A stretch of 64,000 nucleotides of DNA, taken from Diphasiastrum complanatum. Taxonomy: Eukaryota; Streptophyta; Lycopodiopsida; Lycopodiales; Lycopodiaceae. The notes below the pieces were generated by a model, which did not search any database, was not told the origin of the DNA, and saw only the letters and a program-made list of their open reading frames with translations. The stretch spans positions 41,250,519 to 41,314,518 of the forward strand of contig CM055096.1 in the NCBI GenBank assembly GCA_029204225.1. The letters run 5' to 3'. The translations under genes were made by a program, and so were the position numbers. Positions 1 to 11,200 of this stretch are shown here, one piece after another; positions within the stretch are counted from its first letter, which is position 1; each line of letters opens with the position of its first letter.

Positions 1-2080
1 GATAATGAAATCTAGGATTATATGTAGCAATCTTCTTGTGTTTGATTTGGAGATAGCTTGTTAGTTCTTTGATTATAGCTACCATTCGAAGAATGTGTAC
101 CACAATCACTTAAAATTTCTAGCAAACATCCATTTCTCGTTGTGATACTTTGAAATAGAAAATTTGCAATTATTTTGCATCATTTTTCACAATAGCTTTT
201 GCTTCTATCATTTTTTTGGCATCATCAATCACTACTAGAAGGAATCTTCTTCTACTTCCATTGATGACTAGCTTGACAGGGTCAACAAAATCGATCCCCC
301 ACATCTCGAAAGGCGTTAGAGTTAAAATAGGTGTTAACTGCAAATGCATCAAAAAGGCGATTCACCAAAACACCCTCTTATAACCAACTTGACATTCTCA
401 TAGAGCATGGCCACAACCAATTGGTATTCAAATTATTATTATTTTTGTAGTGTTCTTCAAAGCATACATAATGGCCTCCTATATCTTCTTTGTGGAATAC
501 TCATATAATTGTCTTGGCCTTTAAAGGTTCAAGGCATCTACGTGATTTTATCTACTCCCAGCTTGTATAAGATTTTATATCTTATTGTGTAAGATGCAAA
601 TTTATTTAGTTTTTTATTTTTTAAATATCCATTTGGGTATTGTTGTGATTCTAAATAAACAATAAACAAGGATAAATCAAATTTTCAACATCAATCTGCA
701 TAACTATTCATCTAGAAAACCATCCTTCAAATTTACCATCATGTACGTTATTTTAAGCCTTGATAGATAATCTACATTAGTGTGATGCTTCCCTGGTCGT
801 ATTTCTACTTGGTAAAGTAGATTCTTGCAAAAAGAACACTCATCTCACAATTTTTTTTTTTATAAGTCTAACTTATTCACAAGGTGTTTTGATGAGTAGT
901 GATAAATATGCAAAATGAAATAGTAACCCACGAGATAGTCTAAATTTAGTTTTTAGCGGAATTTGTCATTTCCAGGGCTTCCCTTTCTATTGTAGAATTA
1001 TTTTGTTCATATGTTGATACTTGTCACATGCATAATAAATTGGGTAGTCCTTCCTTTGATCGTCCTATTGGCTTAGTACTATTCCAATTGTATCTACGTA
1101 AATATGAAACTTCTTTACCCAATGTACAAGGACAAGAATTTGTGAGAGCTTTAAGTTGTTCAAAAATCTCTTGTTATTTAATCATCCATATATATAATTC
1201 TTTCTTTTCTTCACAATCGGGTGGAAATGTTACGATTGCATAATCATTAATGAATGATAGTACTATCCCACATGATACCTCTTAACTCCCTTAGACACAT
1301 TGTTGTTCATAGGCCAATGATTATCTTAACCTTCTCCTAGTCCACTTCTGTGTCTCTTTCTAAGAATCGATGTTCCAATAAGATACATTCCTTTCCAAGA
1401 CACAACGACGTCTCTTGACATTTTTTTTAGTGTTTGTTTCAATTGGTTCAGATGATCTTCTATCGATCCATATCCACAAAAATCATGCATAGAAATCTCT
1501 AAGAAAATTTCAAAAAGTAGTTGTCATCATTCTTTCGAACATGGCAACTGCATTATACAACCCAAAAGGCATCCTTTTTGGATACGTATCTTGTGAAAGT
1601 AGTCTTCGATTGATTCTCTTGCCTAAACAACACTTGATTTTAGCCAAAAAAAATCCATCAAGAAAACTCTATCTTTGATGTTCTACTACTTGATCTAATA
1701 AAGAATCAACGAATTGTAATGGATGAAGGGCCTTTTTGTGGCAGCACGAACCTTTCTAAAATCTCAACAGACTCAAATCTTGCTAGTCTTTTTCTTTAGT
1801 ACTATCAAAATTGGTGATACTCACTCACTACACAAGACATGATAGATAATACCCACTTAAAGGTACTTATATATGTCGGCTTTAACTAGTAAAGAATATT
1901 TTACTATCAATCATGCTTCTATCCAATCGAATTAAATCCTTCTATCAAGTCAATTATATGTTCAACTAGGTCTATAAGAAGTCCTTTCAAATCTTCAATG
2001 GACGAAGCAAACGCATCTTCATAATTAGTTAATAAATTGGTTATTTTCTTCACTTACTTGTTTAGGAAGTGATCTAGATA

Positions 2081-2310
2081 CGTAATGGATACCGATTGCA
2101 TATTATGCCCATTTTCAAATAAATTAAAAAGCAAAAAATGCATGCATTTTTTTCAAAGGCAGATTCTACCTTTTTTTTTTGCCTGTCTGTGCCCGTCCGT
2201 ACGGATTCTGTACAGTTGCCACGTGGCACATTTGTGTTGGTCAATCAAAGTCAAACCTGCCTATTATGCTTCGTAATGTGCTTCTGAAAAAATTTCAGGT
2301 ATCCATTACG
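2081..2310. mobile_element. MITE-like unit with perfect 13-bp terminal inverted repeats
   Basis: CGTAATGGATACC at 2081-2093 is repeated exactly as its reverse complement, GGTATCCATTACG, at 2298-2310. It encloses 230 bp of AT-rich sequence with no coding potential and a small internal palindrome around GCCACGTGGC. Short non-coding units with perfect terminal inverted repeats are typical of MITEs. I see no clear target-site duplication, so the superfamily is open. It sits inside the decayed gypsy element and directly beside the foldback at 2313-2446. Confidence 0.55.
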
Positions 2311-2312
2311 CA

Positions 2313-2446
2313 ATGGAAGGAGCCGGGCAGAGGCCATTCTGCCCGATAAGGATTTCCAAAAAAATTTGGGCGAGGCTCGGAGGCCGAGCCCAAATTTTTT
2401 TGGAAATTTTTACCGGGCAGAATGGCTTTTGCCCAGCTCCTTCCAT
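2313..2446. repeat. 134-bp imperfect foldback palindrome
   Basis: The left arm starts ATGGAAGGAGC and the right arm ends with its complement, GCTCCTTCCAT. Inside them pair GGGCAGAGGCCATTCTGCCCG versus CGGGCAGAATGGC...GCCC and TTTCCAAAAAAATTTGGGC versus GCCCAAATTTTTTTGGAAA. The centre is a GC-rich block near 2371-2390. Because the arms are complementary, both strands show nearly the same open reading frame of about 60-70 codons; these are artefacts of the palindrome and not genes. It could fold into a long hairpin RNA if transcribed. Confidence 0.8.
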
Positions 2447-2505
2447 AATACATTCAAGGTCCTTCCAAGTGCTATTGAGACAATCCAAATATCATCCTAA
2501 TCAAT

Positions 2506-2579
2506 TATTGACCTTGCTCTACCCATGAACTTCATCAATTCCATCAATGATATTGACCTTGCTCTACCCATGAACTTCA
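2506..2579. repeat. Short direct duplication, 29 bp, period 45
   Basis: The 29-bp stretch beginning TATTGACCTTGCTCTACCC occurs at 2506-2534 and again, identical, at 2551-2579. It is a recent local duplication inside the decayed gypsy element and has no apparent function. Confidence 0.85.
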
Positions 2580-3375
2580 CAGTTTGAGTCTTATGAATTA
2601 TCTATCTCCTTACTACACTCTTCATCTTTTTGAATCTCATATCATTCTAAAATAATTGACTTTTATATCTTCATCGCCATTTAGTTGAATGAAAGAACTA
2701 TTGTCATCAAATGTCCTCAAATCACCTAGCCACTTGACAAGCTAGATGTTGGTTGTGTCACTATCTGAATCCTTCGATGACTCATTGGGCAATGAGTTTG
2801 CTGCCTTGTGTATTTTACTCTTGGATTTACATTGTCGTTTTCGTGACATTTTTTATGTTTCATAATACTCTATAGTAGCAATAATATCCTCCAATGATTT
2901 CATAACTCCCTGGTTGCAGTATTGGTTAGTCTTCTTGGATAGTCCTCCCAATACCATTCAATATGCATAATAGGAAAAAGATCCATTTTTCAATTTTTCT
3001 ATCAGATTTTTTACATGTCTCGTGTGCCTATGTAACGTTCCTTATCTTCTTTTGGAATAGAGTTCAGATGATCGAGTACCCTTGTCAAATACCTGATCTC
3101 TCTAAATTGTTTCAGAAATGCTTGCTTAAAATGATCTCATGTGGTGATAGTTTGAGGACCTAGTTGGCTAAACCAAATTTTGGCCTGTTTTTTTAAACTA
3201 ACTTGATAGTACACGCAGCTTGTCTTCATCCAAACCTTCTTTGTTGCTGATCGCAATGGATTGAAACTATGACATATGACTGTCCATGTCTTCCAGCGAT
3301 GAACTTCTAAATGAATCGTAATGGATTTTAGAACTAGTTGTGGCAACATCTCGTTATCTGTTGAATCTTTCATTC

Positions 3376-3792
3376 ATGTATGTATGTATGTACGTATGAA
3401 TGCAAAGCTCCTAACTACTCCAGTGCCAGTAGGATGGACTCTTTAAGGCTGGCTTCACAGCAACACTCCCAAAAAATTATGCAGAAGCGAAGTCAGATGT
3501 AATTCCTGATAAGCACCAAGCTGACTGAAAACTGCCGAGCAAGAATCTATCTTGTACTTGGATAGCTAACTTAAAAGAACCACGAAATTTCTAAAATCAG
3601 ACCAGAAGAGCTGATAGAATCAAAACTGGTGTTAGCGTGAGGATAATATTTTCTCCTCTTTGGCAGTGTAGCTCCCTTTGGCAAATCTATTGTTCTGCAC
3701 AGGCTTGATTATGTAGAAAAGCTATAAGATCCAGAGTTTTCCCAGCTAAAATACAAATTGATCAGTCTGATATTCAGTATAAACTATTTCCA
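3376..3792 (-). other. Probable 3' UTR / downstream flank of gene A
   Basis: This stretch follows the stop codon of gene A on the minus strand. It shows no retroelement coding signature and no conserved ORF. I infer that it holds the 3' UTR and polyadenylation region, followed by an ATGT-type microsatellite (about 3376-3398). No specific poly(A) signal can be assigned with confidence. Confidence 0.35.
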
Positions 3793-5499
3793 TCAAATTA
3801 GCTTTCCACCTTTTAAATAATCTTGAGAGTTTACATCTTTCACTAGAAAGTTTGCTGGACTGTTGCCCATTTTTTTGTGCTTCCGCCATTCCACCAAGCT
3901 CTTGAATCCTTTCGCAAAATGCCGATTGAATACGAGAGAAGGCTTTTGCAGATTTCTTGAATTTTCTGGGACTAGGACATGTAGAGAACTCCCTGAATCT
4001 GTTGTAGGACTTGAACACTGTCCTTCAAGAGAGACAGTTTGAAAGTCACCTTTCTGTGATTGTAAGTGAAGCTCTCCATCCAGAGAAGATGTGTTTTCAC
4101 TTGCAACGAAACCCAGTTTCCACGCAGCATTTTTAGTGTGACCACCTCTAGCATCTGCCTCCCAGCTCATTGGCAGGACAGAATTACCTTGTGAATAAGC
4201 CGAGATAAATGGCTTATTATGTGAAGGACCTTGATGATCTTCAATCTTCATACTAACAATATGATGTAAATGATCACTACCTTGCTTCTCTTTTCTCTTA
4301 CTGGTACTATCATTTATTGTGCTTGATTTGAACCTCTCCTTAGTTTCTCCATCCGGCAAGGTGTCCCCATTTTTTTTATCCTTTGTATCACTTCCAAATT
4401 CCCAAACAATGTCATTGTTAGTGCTCACGTCCTCTTTATAACTTCCCGCATATTTATCTGTTCTCCTTAGTCTTTCTAACATTCTTGCCCTATCTTTTAG
4501 CCTAGAGCATCTGCTTTTAAGTTTCTTTTCCTTCAGCACTACTGTGTGCTCACTTCCCAATCCTTCAAGCCTCACAATCTTAGCTTGATGGGAATCACTA
4601 TGGTAGCCAGACCCATAAACATCCTCTCCACTGATACGACAACCCTTGTTTAGGTCAACCAAATGTAAGTCATCCACTATGGAGCCAGATCCATTCATCT
4701 CCCATGGCTCGTAGGAACTATTTCTTCTACCATTCATATGGACTGTACCAAATGAACAGCTCAAATCCATAAAACCCTCAGAATTCCTTCTATTGCACAA
4801 AAACTCTTCCAGTTCTACCCTTAACTTGTCAAGAGCCGCATTCTTTTCCTGAAGCTGAAACTGTGCTTCAGCTAACTTCATCTGAACTCTTTCTTCCCGC
4901 CACATTTCAGCCATCTGAAGCATTTTCCGCTCCTGTTCAACTTCTTCTTTCACTTTTGCAGATGCAAGCTTCAGCTCCTCAACCTCAAATTTCTCATGCC
5001 CTATCTCTCGAGCAAGTTCATTGCACACATCCTCTAACAACTCCCTTGTTTTCCTTTCTCTTTCAAGATCCTGCAAAGCTCTAGATAGTGCCACATTAGC
5101 CTCACCCAACTGTCCTCCTAGACTTGAGATTGTTATCTCCAATTGATGCTTTGATTTTCTCTCATCTTCTATGTCTTCCTTAAGGTTTTGCATGGCTGAT
5201 CTGATTTTTTCCTTTTCCATCCTTCTTGACGTGGCCCTTTCATCTGCCAACTTTCTTAATAGCTTATCCATCTCCTTTTGAACAGCTCTATATGTCAGCT
5301 CAAGTTCCCGTATCTGTGCATAAGCATGTTCTAGTTCCACATGCAAAACAGCTGCCAAATTTCTGCTGGATGTATTACGCTCCTCAAGTTTCTGAATGTG
5401 ATTTAGGATTTTTGAAACCTCGCTCATATCTCTCGAATCTTCTAAAAATCTCCTTTTAAGCTTCTCAGGCAATGCTTTGGAGATTCTTACATTCTGCAC
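3793..5499 (-). CDS. Gene A, exon 2: coiled-coil protein of the At5g41620 type
   Basis: This is the large 3' exon of a plant-specific coiled-coil protein family annotated in Arabidopsis as uncharacterised / USO1-like (At5g41620 relatives). It encodes 568 residues and ends in TGA at 3795-3793. The acceptor TTTAATCAG|GTG places the exon start at 5499 in phase 0; the ORF extends upstream to 5544 only by reading through intron. Joined to exon 1, the protein is about 707 aa. A long coiled coil covers roughly residues 169-374, with the family blocks LEDVCNELAREIG (about 294-306) and MWREERVQMKLAEA (about 338-351). The rest is Ser/Lys-rich and low in complexity. Near the C-terminus, HFAKGFKSLVEW resembles the family's conserved terminal patch, but the usual basic tail after it differs, so a further small splice is possible. 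The biochemical function of the family is unknown; a cytoskeletal or scaffold role would be a guess. Confidence 0.85.
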   Translation of the reverse strand: MQNVRISKALPEKLKRRFLEDSRDMSEVSKILNHIQKLEERNTSSRNLAAVLHVELEHAYAQIRELELTYRAVQKEMDKLLRKLADERATSRRMEKEKIRSAMQNLKEDIEDERKSKHQLEITISSLGGQLGEANVALSRALQDLERERKTRELLEDVCNELAREIGHEKFEVEELKLASAKVKEEVEQERKMLQMAEMWREERVQMKLAEAQFQLQEKNAALDKLRVELEEFLCNRRNSEGFMDLSCSFGTVHMNGRRNSSYEPWEMNGSGSIVDDLHLVDLNKGCRISGEDVYGSGYHSDSHQAKIVRLEGLGSEHTVVLKEKKLKSRCSRLKDRARMLERLRRTDKYAGSYKEDVSTNNDIVWEFGSDTKDKKNGDTLPDGETKERFKSSTINDSTSKRKEKQGSDHLHHIVSMKIEDHQGPSHNKPFISAYSQGNSVLPMSWEADARGGHTKNAAWKLGFVASENTSSLDGELHLQSQKGDFQTVSLEGQCSSPTTDSGSSLHVLVPENSRNLQKPSLVFNRHFAKGFKSLVEWRKHKKMGNSPANFLVKDVNSQDYLKGGKLI

Positions 5500-5544
5500 C
5501 TGATTAAAAAACAGTATCAGTTCACTTCTAGGTTTGGACCACAC

Positions 5545-6830
5545 CTAAGATATCACATCACATGATTTAGTTACACGTCATGCCAAAATAGTAGATAATA
5601 TTATTTTCAGGATAATATGAGCCTTACACCTAGAACTTTTCCTAGTCAGAGAAGTTGAGGTTCAAGGGTAAGAATTTGGAACATATAATTAGCCTTGGAG
5701 CTTCCAATATTGAGTCTTCAGGCGTAAAGTCTCTTAGTATCCCAGACTTTGCAACAGATCCACCAACTGCCAGTACAAAGAGCAAATATGGACATCTTTG
5801 CAATGTCGTTGAGACACATCTCGTAGTCAGGGCATTGAAAATATTTATGGTCTCAGCAATGGACATGCCAGAACAACAATCGCCATACATCACCAGAGTA
5901 CCCAGATGCTGCAATGAGCACAGTAACCCCTTGAAGACTTCATTGGACAGGCAGATTAGTGCATTATACCTATAGAGAGTTAAGATATTATTTTGGGGTT
6001 GATTGGTTCATGTCCCTTGGAGAGTTTATATTGGATCTAGCAGAACAGCATTTATCTATGAGCATGAGGGTCAGCGGCACTTACTACATATTCCATGGCA
6101 TTGATTCTCAGAATGTTTATCAGCTGATCTCAAGTGGTTAGGTAGGAGCCTCTCCCAGGTACTCTATGGCTCTATTATGCGTTCATAAGGTAGACACCCA
6201 TGATGCACCCATATCGAAAGACAACAACAGCAAGGTCAGTGATTTGTTACAGCTTATGATCATGTGTTTGCAGAGACCCAAACATGACCAGCATTGCGGG
6301 ATGTAAACCACATTGATCTTTTTCTAAACACTATAGTTTCCCAAGCTCCATATCAAATGTCCAGGTATGAGTAGGCTGAGATTGAGCGCCAGGTAACTGA
6401 TTTATGACAGAATGACTATTTTCCAATGGACCCCCCCAAAAGAAAAGCTTTTGACAAACTAATAACTCTGTTAGCCATAGCCCCTATCATATGACTTCAA
6501 GATTTTTGAGAAAAGTGCTGTGAAACCGATTCTTGTGCCATGGACCAAAGGAGGCATGGGACATTCTAAAATCACTGTTTGAAACAGTAAATACCTCTTG
6601 AGTGCTATATTTAAAGACAAAGTTACATACACTTAGAATGGATAAAAGGGCAACAACAAATAAGCATTTGCTGAGAGCGAAGCAGATCAAAGACCAATTG
6701 GTTGGAGTTGGTGAATTGGTGCCATCCTCTATACCAAGTTACTAGGATAAACCTTCATCTGACATGACAACCTAGTCCTCTCATATAATGCCATAATGAT
6801 ATCATGTTACCGGAGAAATGGAGATCCCTG
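5545..6830. other. Intronic stretch with unrecognised short ORFs
   Basis: Open frames of 106 codons (plus, 5655-5975) and 90 codons (minus, 5914-5642) overlap on opposite strands, with a 60-codon plus frame after them. None contains a motif I recognise and none has a supported splice context. The minus frame contains a hydrophobic run, PYLLFVLAVGGSVAKSG, that could come from a decayed gene or element. I see no transposon signature here and treat the stretch as unassigned intron sequence. Confidence 0.3.
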
Positions 6831-6910
6831 AATCTCTGAATGAGCATGCGGCCTATAAATAAATCAAAAGCACCTTCCTCTCCCCACCCCTCTCCCCACC
6901 TTCCACGGAC

Positions 6911-7091
6911 CTGCCTGTGCAGGCAGTCGCGATCCTGCCTGCGCAGGCAGCTGCTGATCTGCATGTGCAGGTAGTAACTGCACAGGCAGTTGTTGACCTG
7001 CCTGAGCAGGTAGGTGCTGACCTACCTGTGCAGACAGGAGTTGTCCTGCCTGCTACACGGGCAGAAGGTGCCCTGCCTGTGCAACAGGCAG
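6911..7091 (+). repeat. Tandem array of palindromic CTGCCTG-N-GCAGGCAG repeats
   Basis: Eight units recur about every 24-27 bp: 6911-6926, 6935-6950, 6959-6974, 6974-6989 (partial), 6998-7013, 7022-7037, 7046-7064 and 7073-7091. The consensus is CTGCCTGTGCAGGCAG, a near-perfect inverted repeat, with several units diverged. The unit length is close to a multiple of three, and in the plus frame the array encodes a degenerate LPVQ-type octad repeat at the start of a LINE ORF1. The spacers are short and related, which argues for tandem duplication rather than independent insertions. Confidence 0.85.
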
Positions 7092-7754
7092 ATGCCATTG
7101 TCCTCTCTGCCTCCACCTCTTTCACCTTGCCCAATGAAAGTACCCTTCATGCTGCTACGGACTGTACTTCTCAGACCGATGCCATCACTCCTATTTCAGC
7201 AGCTGATCTGTACACACGCTCTAACCAAGGATAATTCAATCCTCAAAGAAAAAGTCCAGCTACTAGAAGGAATTCCGACCCCAATGACAAGTAAGATTCA
7301 AGAGCTAGAGAAGAACCTGGTTGAACACAAAGAGGCTACGAAGACCTGGGCTTCATTATTCAAAAAAGAAGAAGGTACTTCTGCTCAAATGTCTACTTTT
7401 ATCTCTGCTACCGTTTCTGAAGAGAAACTTAGGGAGTTAAAAGCTCTCAATGTTTGAATTCGAGGAGTTCCTAACACTCATGATGCATTGAAAGAAGCAA
7501 TGTCGTTTCTAGAAACCACATTGAATCTTAATGTTGATGGAATGGATAATGCTTGGCGCACCAAGAAAGATAATACCACCCTTATCATCTGGTTCAAGTC
7601 AAAAGAACAGAGAAGAAAGGTATTGCGGCTCAAAGCCAAGTTAAAGGGCACAAACAAATTCCTAGATGATGATCTCACCTATATACAAGTGGAAGAACGT
7701 AAGAAAGCTTTCCAAGAGGCCAAGGAATCAGGTAGAATTGCTAGGTCAGGTTAG
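6917..7754 (+). pseudogene. LINE ORF1 (coiled coil plus nucleic-acid-binding region), broken
   Basis: This is the first ORF of a non-LTR retrotransposon, which in this class encodes an RNA-binding chaperone. The N-terminal part is the LPVQ repeat array. A frameshift near 7210-7235 joins it to a coiled coil (NSILKEKVQLLE, then IQELEKNLVEHKEATK). A stop at 7455-7457 separates that from a region beginning IRGVPNTHDALKEAMSFLE that resembles the RRM-like part of LINE ORF1 proteins. The tail LTYIQVEERKKAFQEAKESG recurs almost unchanged in the LINE fragment at 51.4 kb, which confirms the family. The endonuclease ORF begins about 90 bp downstream. The copy is non-functional. Confidence 0.7.
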
Positions 7755-7842
7755 ATACCTGGATTGTGGACCATCTACTACAAGTGCCTAGGAAATTGGG
7801 GTCCTTAGGCTAGGGAGCATCCCGAGGGCACGTCTACATAGA

Positions 7843-9330
7843 TTGCGGGTTGGAGTATGGAATTGTAATGGGATCCATTCATCATCCACAGCTGGCGATT
7901 TAGTTGATTTTATTGCACATGGTGATATCTTGCTATTTACTGAGACACATGAGAGCAATGAGAGAGGCTTACCAAATTTCCCAGGTTTTCGGTGGTATTC
8001 TACATATCGGACAGTGACACATTCCGCAAGTGGCAGAGGTTCAGGTGGAGTGGCATGCTTGTACCGAGAGACCCTACAGCCTATTATTGAGTTCATTGGT
8101 CATGATGTACATGCACGCTATCTTTGGATTCGCCTTAGTGGACAGGGTATAGGTCTGGATAGAGATATCTTTATGGCAATATGTTACTTTCCACCCGTGA
8201 CATCCTCTTTTGCAGATGTCGATTCTCCATAGGTTGATCTATCACCGGACATTATCAGATACTCAATGCAGGGTCATATACTCTTGACTGGCGATTTCAA
8301 TGCTAGGACTGCCTCACGTCAGACAGAATTTCATGATACTTCGGATCAGTTTCGTGGGCAGCCTATTGATATGCTGATACCCATATGACCTGTCACTACT
8401 TACGGTGAGTATTTACTTCAGTTTGGGGGTGCACATGACTTAGCCATTTTCAATGGCTTAGCTCGCTGGCCTGACTCTACTGGATTCACTTGCCACCCAA
8501 ACAGTGGTGGACATGGCGTAGTAGATTATCTCATGGGATCACCCTCTTTCATTCCATTCATCTCAGATTTTCGTATTTCCACCACTGCTCACGCCTCTCC
8601 TTTCACCTCGGACATACCATGCCAACTACTCCACATCCCTCTTCCTCTACCTCTAATCGGGCACCAAAATACAAGTTTGATGAGACCTATGTTCCCTTAT
8701 ACCAAGAATCTCTTAGGACTTTACTCGGTGGTATTCCCCGTAATCTACCTCTTGAATCTCTAGAGAGCTACTTTCCTCACCACTACCTTACATGCAATTG
8801 CCTCTATAGCTTTTCCATCTCACCGGTCTCGTGCCAAGGTCTCGTGCCAAACCCTCATCTCAATCGGCTAAACAACCCTGGTACGATGATGACTGTCGCT
8901 ATTACCATCAACAAATGATCTATGCACAGTGTCATTCACCTCACCTACTTCGTGATGCTCGTCACATATGCCACCGTGTTCTTCGCAATAAAAAACGCAC
9001 TTATGAATCTAATGAAGGTAGACATCTCATTAATCTCCTCTACAACTCCTCCACTAGTGCCTTTTGGCGTGAGTTCTCTCCTCGGTCTCCACCTCCCTCA
9101 ATCACAGATTTTCGCACTTGGACTAACTATGCCACCACTCTGTACACTATCCCTACTGACACTCCCATAATCATTTCCCCACACCCTCTAATTTCTCTCT
9201 TTTCTGATATGGTCCTTTCAGCCATCAAGAAAATGAGACACGAGATGTTGAAGATTTAGAATCTGAACTTCTTATCCATGCTCCTGACACACTGACACCC
9301 ATACTTGCCGATCTTCTTAACCATATTGTC
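7843..9330 (+). pseudogene. LINE ORF2 fragment: APE-type endonuclease and linker, truncated before RT
   Basis: The frame from 7843 contains the ordered signatures of an APE-type endonuclease: VWNCNGIHSS, LFTETHESN with the catalytic Glu, TGDFNAR, and GGHGVVDYLMGS. Stops occur at 8230-8232 and near 8385, and frameshifts follow around 8530-8830. From 8831 comes the linker between endonuclease and reverse transcriptase (KQPWYDDDCRYYHQQ; RNKKRTYESNEGRHL), closely matching the equivalent region of the LINE at 40.5 kb (HNRWYDAECRSLHKH). Homology ends near 9330, so RT and the 3' end are missing. The insertion lies antisense in the intron of gene A. Confidence 0.85.
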
Positions 9331-10896
9331 ATCAACTAGCTAGCTACCAATGTAGGAAGGAGGACAATGCAACGATCAACCAGCACACATATCATGGCAA
9401 GGAAAGCAATGGTTTCTAAGATTATTGGTGCTTGTGAAAGATCAAGGATGTCCCTGTGGAGATTTACATGTAAAGATCCAAGGGGCAATTGAGGCAGTTA
9501 ACTTTATTATAGGGGCAGTACCTTAGTTTAAGGTCAGTAACAAATTTAAGACAGCCACCTTTTGGAGGATGCTCACAAATATTGTTAGGGTACCAAAGAG
9601 TTGATTTAGGACACTTGATTTTTAAGGCAGCAACACAACCCTATTAGGGTTTCAACAAGCTATTAGGTCATAGAGAGACCTACAGATTAGGGTACCAACA
9701 AAGAGAAGCGATTTTGCTATTAAGGCCAACGGGTCAAAGAATCTTACACTTTAGGGTTGAGCAGAATCAAATATTCGGACGTTTATCTTTTACAAAGAAG
9801 AATTTTAAAAAAGAAGCCATCAAAGTTTGCAAAAAAGCTTGTCTAAGGGGGACAAGAGACAGATTAGGGTATTGGAACCCTCAAAACAATGTGAAACAAA
9901 ATTTTGACTTAGTCAAACTTGGTCAAAGGTCAAGCTATCTACGAAGGAGATGAACAGTCAAAGGAAGGTGTTACGGTCAAGGGGCAAGCAAAGAAGGATA
10001 TGCAATATAGCTGATTCTCCGTCAATGTTGTGGAGACATACCAAAACGTCAAGTCAACCTAGTTGGAGTTGCATGCAAATGTGCATGTTGTTGGCTAAGG
10101 TTATTGATGGATATTTATAAGAAGACCTAGACACCAAAGGAACATTGCATGCAGAAACGCATGTTATTGGCTATGTTTGGTTGGATATTTCTATAAGAAA
10201 TCTGAAGCATACTCAAATGCATGATGCAAGTACTACTAGGGTTGACCATCATCTCAAGCTACTTCAAAATGTCAAAATTATGGAACTTTCAAGAGGGTGT
10301 CAAGTATTTTGGAAAAGTACCAAGAGTGCAAGCAAAGAGCTACATGGTGTTGTTAAGAATACCATTGTTTGGTACATGGTGCACAAGGTTTTATCTATGA
10401 GGGATAAAAAAAGGCTCTGGTAAACCAACTTGTTTTGAGATTATTATCTGAAACTCTAAGAGGGAGTTGGTTCTATAGTTTGGTTACATAGTTTCTTATC
10501 ATGGTTGCAAATAAGTTCATTGTTATAGGTGTAGCTATAGTAAGCAAGTTCAACTCCAAGAAGGAGTTTCGTTCATCAACATGCATTTTCATATGGGGAC
10601 ATGATAAGCAAGTTATTATTCTACTCCATATCGATTTAAGGAAGACAGATTTAACAAGGAGCAATCTTAAGCTTTGTATTGGTATCAATCCAAGTACAAG
10701 GATCCAGGATGTCTTGCTGGTTTTTTAACGTTTGGTTTTCCATCATGGTATCAAATCTCGGTTCAATAAATCCACCGGCTTAAGGGTTGCTACTTAAGGG
10801 AGGTGTTGGAATGCTGCAAGCATCGCAACCAAGAGAGTTGGCGATGCGATATATCCCATAACAAAAAGTTGGCATAGACAAGCTCCCTAAGTTAGA
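9331..10896. other. Unassigned intron sequence, probably LTR-retroelement debris
   Basis: No domain-bearing ORF is visible; the longest frames are 79-92 codons and unrecognised. The sequence CTTAAGGGAGG followed by TGTTGGAATGC near 10793-10815 looks like a polypurine tract next to the start of an LTR, suggesting that the 3' end of an older element abuts the direct repeat at 10897. Apart from that I see nothing definable. Confidence 0.3.
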
Positions 10897-11200
10897 GGTA
10901 GCTCAACCAGCGCCAAGAATCCAGTCGCTAGGTCTCAGCTCCCTCTACCAGCACGAGCCACAGGCACAATGCCCAGCACGTGTTGGTGGCCCCGAGACCG
11001 GTCAGTCTATGTATGAATGTAACCTCTTCCAGATCTAATAAAATTGATCCTTGGGGATGATTACCATTTCGGTTTCGCCTCCGGGACTGGTCCAAGTGGA
11101 AGGACCCTTACTACAACCTTTTTGCGTCGCCGGCGCCTAAGGGTCCACGTCACCGACGTGTGGCTTGCCGCTATGCCAATTGGTCAGTTTGGCGACCACT
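10897..11200 (+). repeat. Left copy of a 304-bp direct repeat (partial 5' LTR)
   Basis: The 304 bp from GGTAGCTCAACCA to CGACCACT is repeated at 15032-15335, also 304 bp, with only scattered substitutions. The pair brackets a gag-protease ORF in the same orientation, so it is best read as LTR sequence. The left copy lacks the first ~380 bp of the LTR that appears to start at 14651, so it is truncated at its 5' side. Similarity stops abruptly after position 11200. Confidence 0.8.

Larger units (their letters stand above)
1..3375 (-). mobile_element. Decayed Ty3/gypsy retrotransposon, left end outside window
   Basis: Minus-strand translation gives retroelement pieces in the gag-to-integrase order. 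A Gag segment at about 3373-2960 contains AKIWFSQLGPQTITT followed, after a stop, by a stretch like the Retrotrans_gag core. Reverse transcriptase remnants lie at about 1800-1450, where the reverse complement of 1530-1580 reads close to the MPFGLYNAPATF signature. An integrase start lies at 352-170 (PFEMWGIDFVDPV). Stops and frameshifts separate all of them and no single ORF exceeds 90 codons, so the copy is dead. No LTR was identified on the right; a short ATGT/ACGT microsatellite at about 3376-3398 lies beside the Gag end. A MITE-like unit and a foldback element (2081-2446) interrupt it. The family assignment is fairly sure; the exact borders are not. Confidence 0.75.

Noticed and set aside
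2306-2528. Overlapping ORFs on both strands with nearly the same protein sequence
   Set aside because: Explained by the palindromic DNA; no codon or domain evidence for a protein.
3746-4018. Alternative frame at the 3' end of gene A as the true C-terminus
   Set aside because: It does not resemble the family ending better than the main frame and has no splice sites supporting it.
5655-5975. Possible small host gene in the gene A intron (106 codons plus, 90 codons minus)
   Set aside because: No recognisable domain, no splice or start context, and the two frames overlap on opposite strands. Left as unassigned.
6911-7091. Regularly spaced palindromic repeats resembling a CRISPR array
   Set aside because: The context is a eukaryotic LINE ORF1; the spacers are 8-11 bp and related to one another, and no cas-like gene exists. 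The same holds for 11281-11668.
7843-8232. Host nuclease gene of the exonuclease/endonuclease/phosphatase family
   Set aside because: The frame is preceded by LINE ORF1 and followed by the LINE linker also seen at 40.6 kb, and it contains stops.
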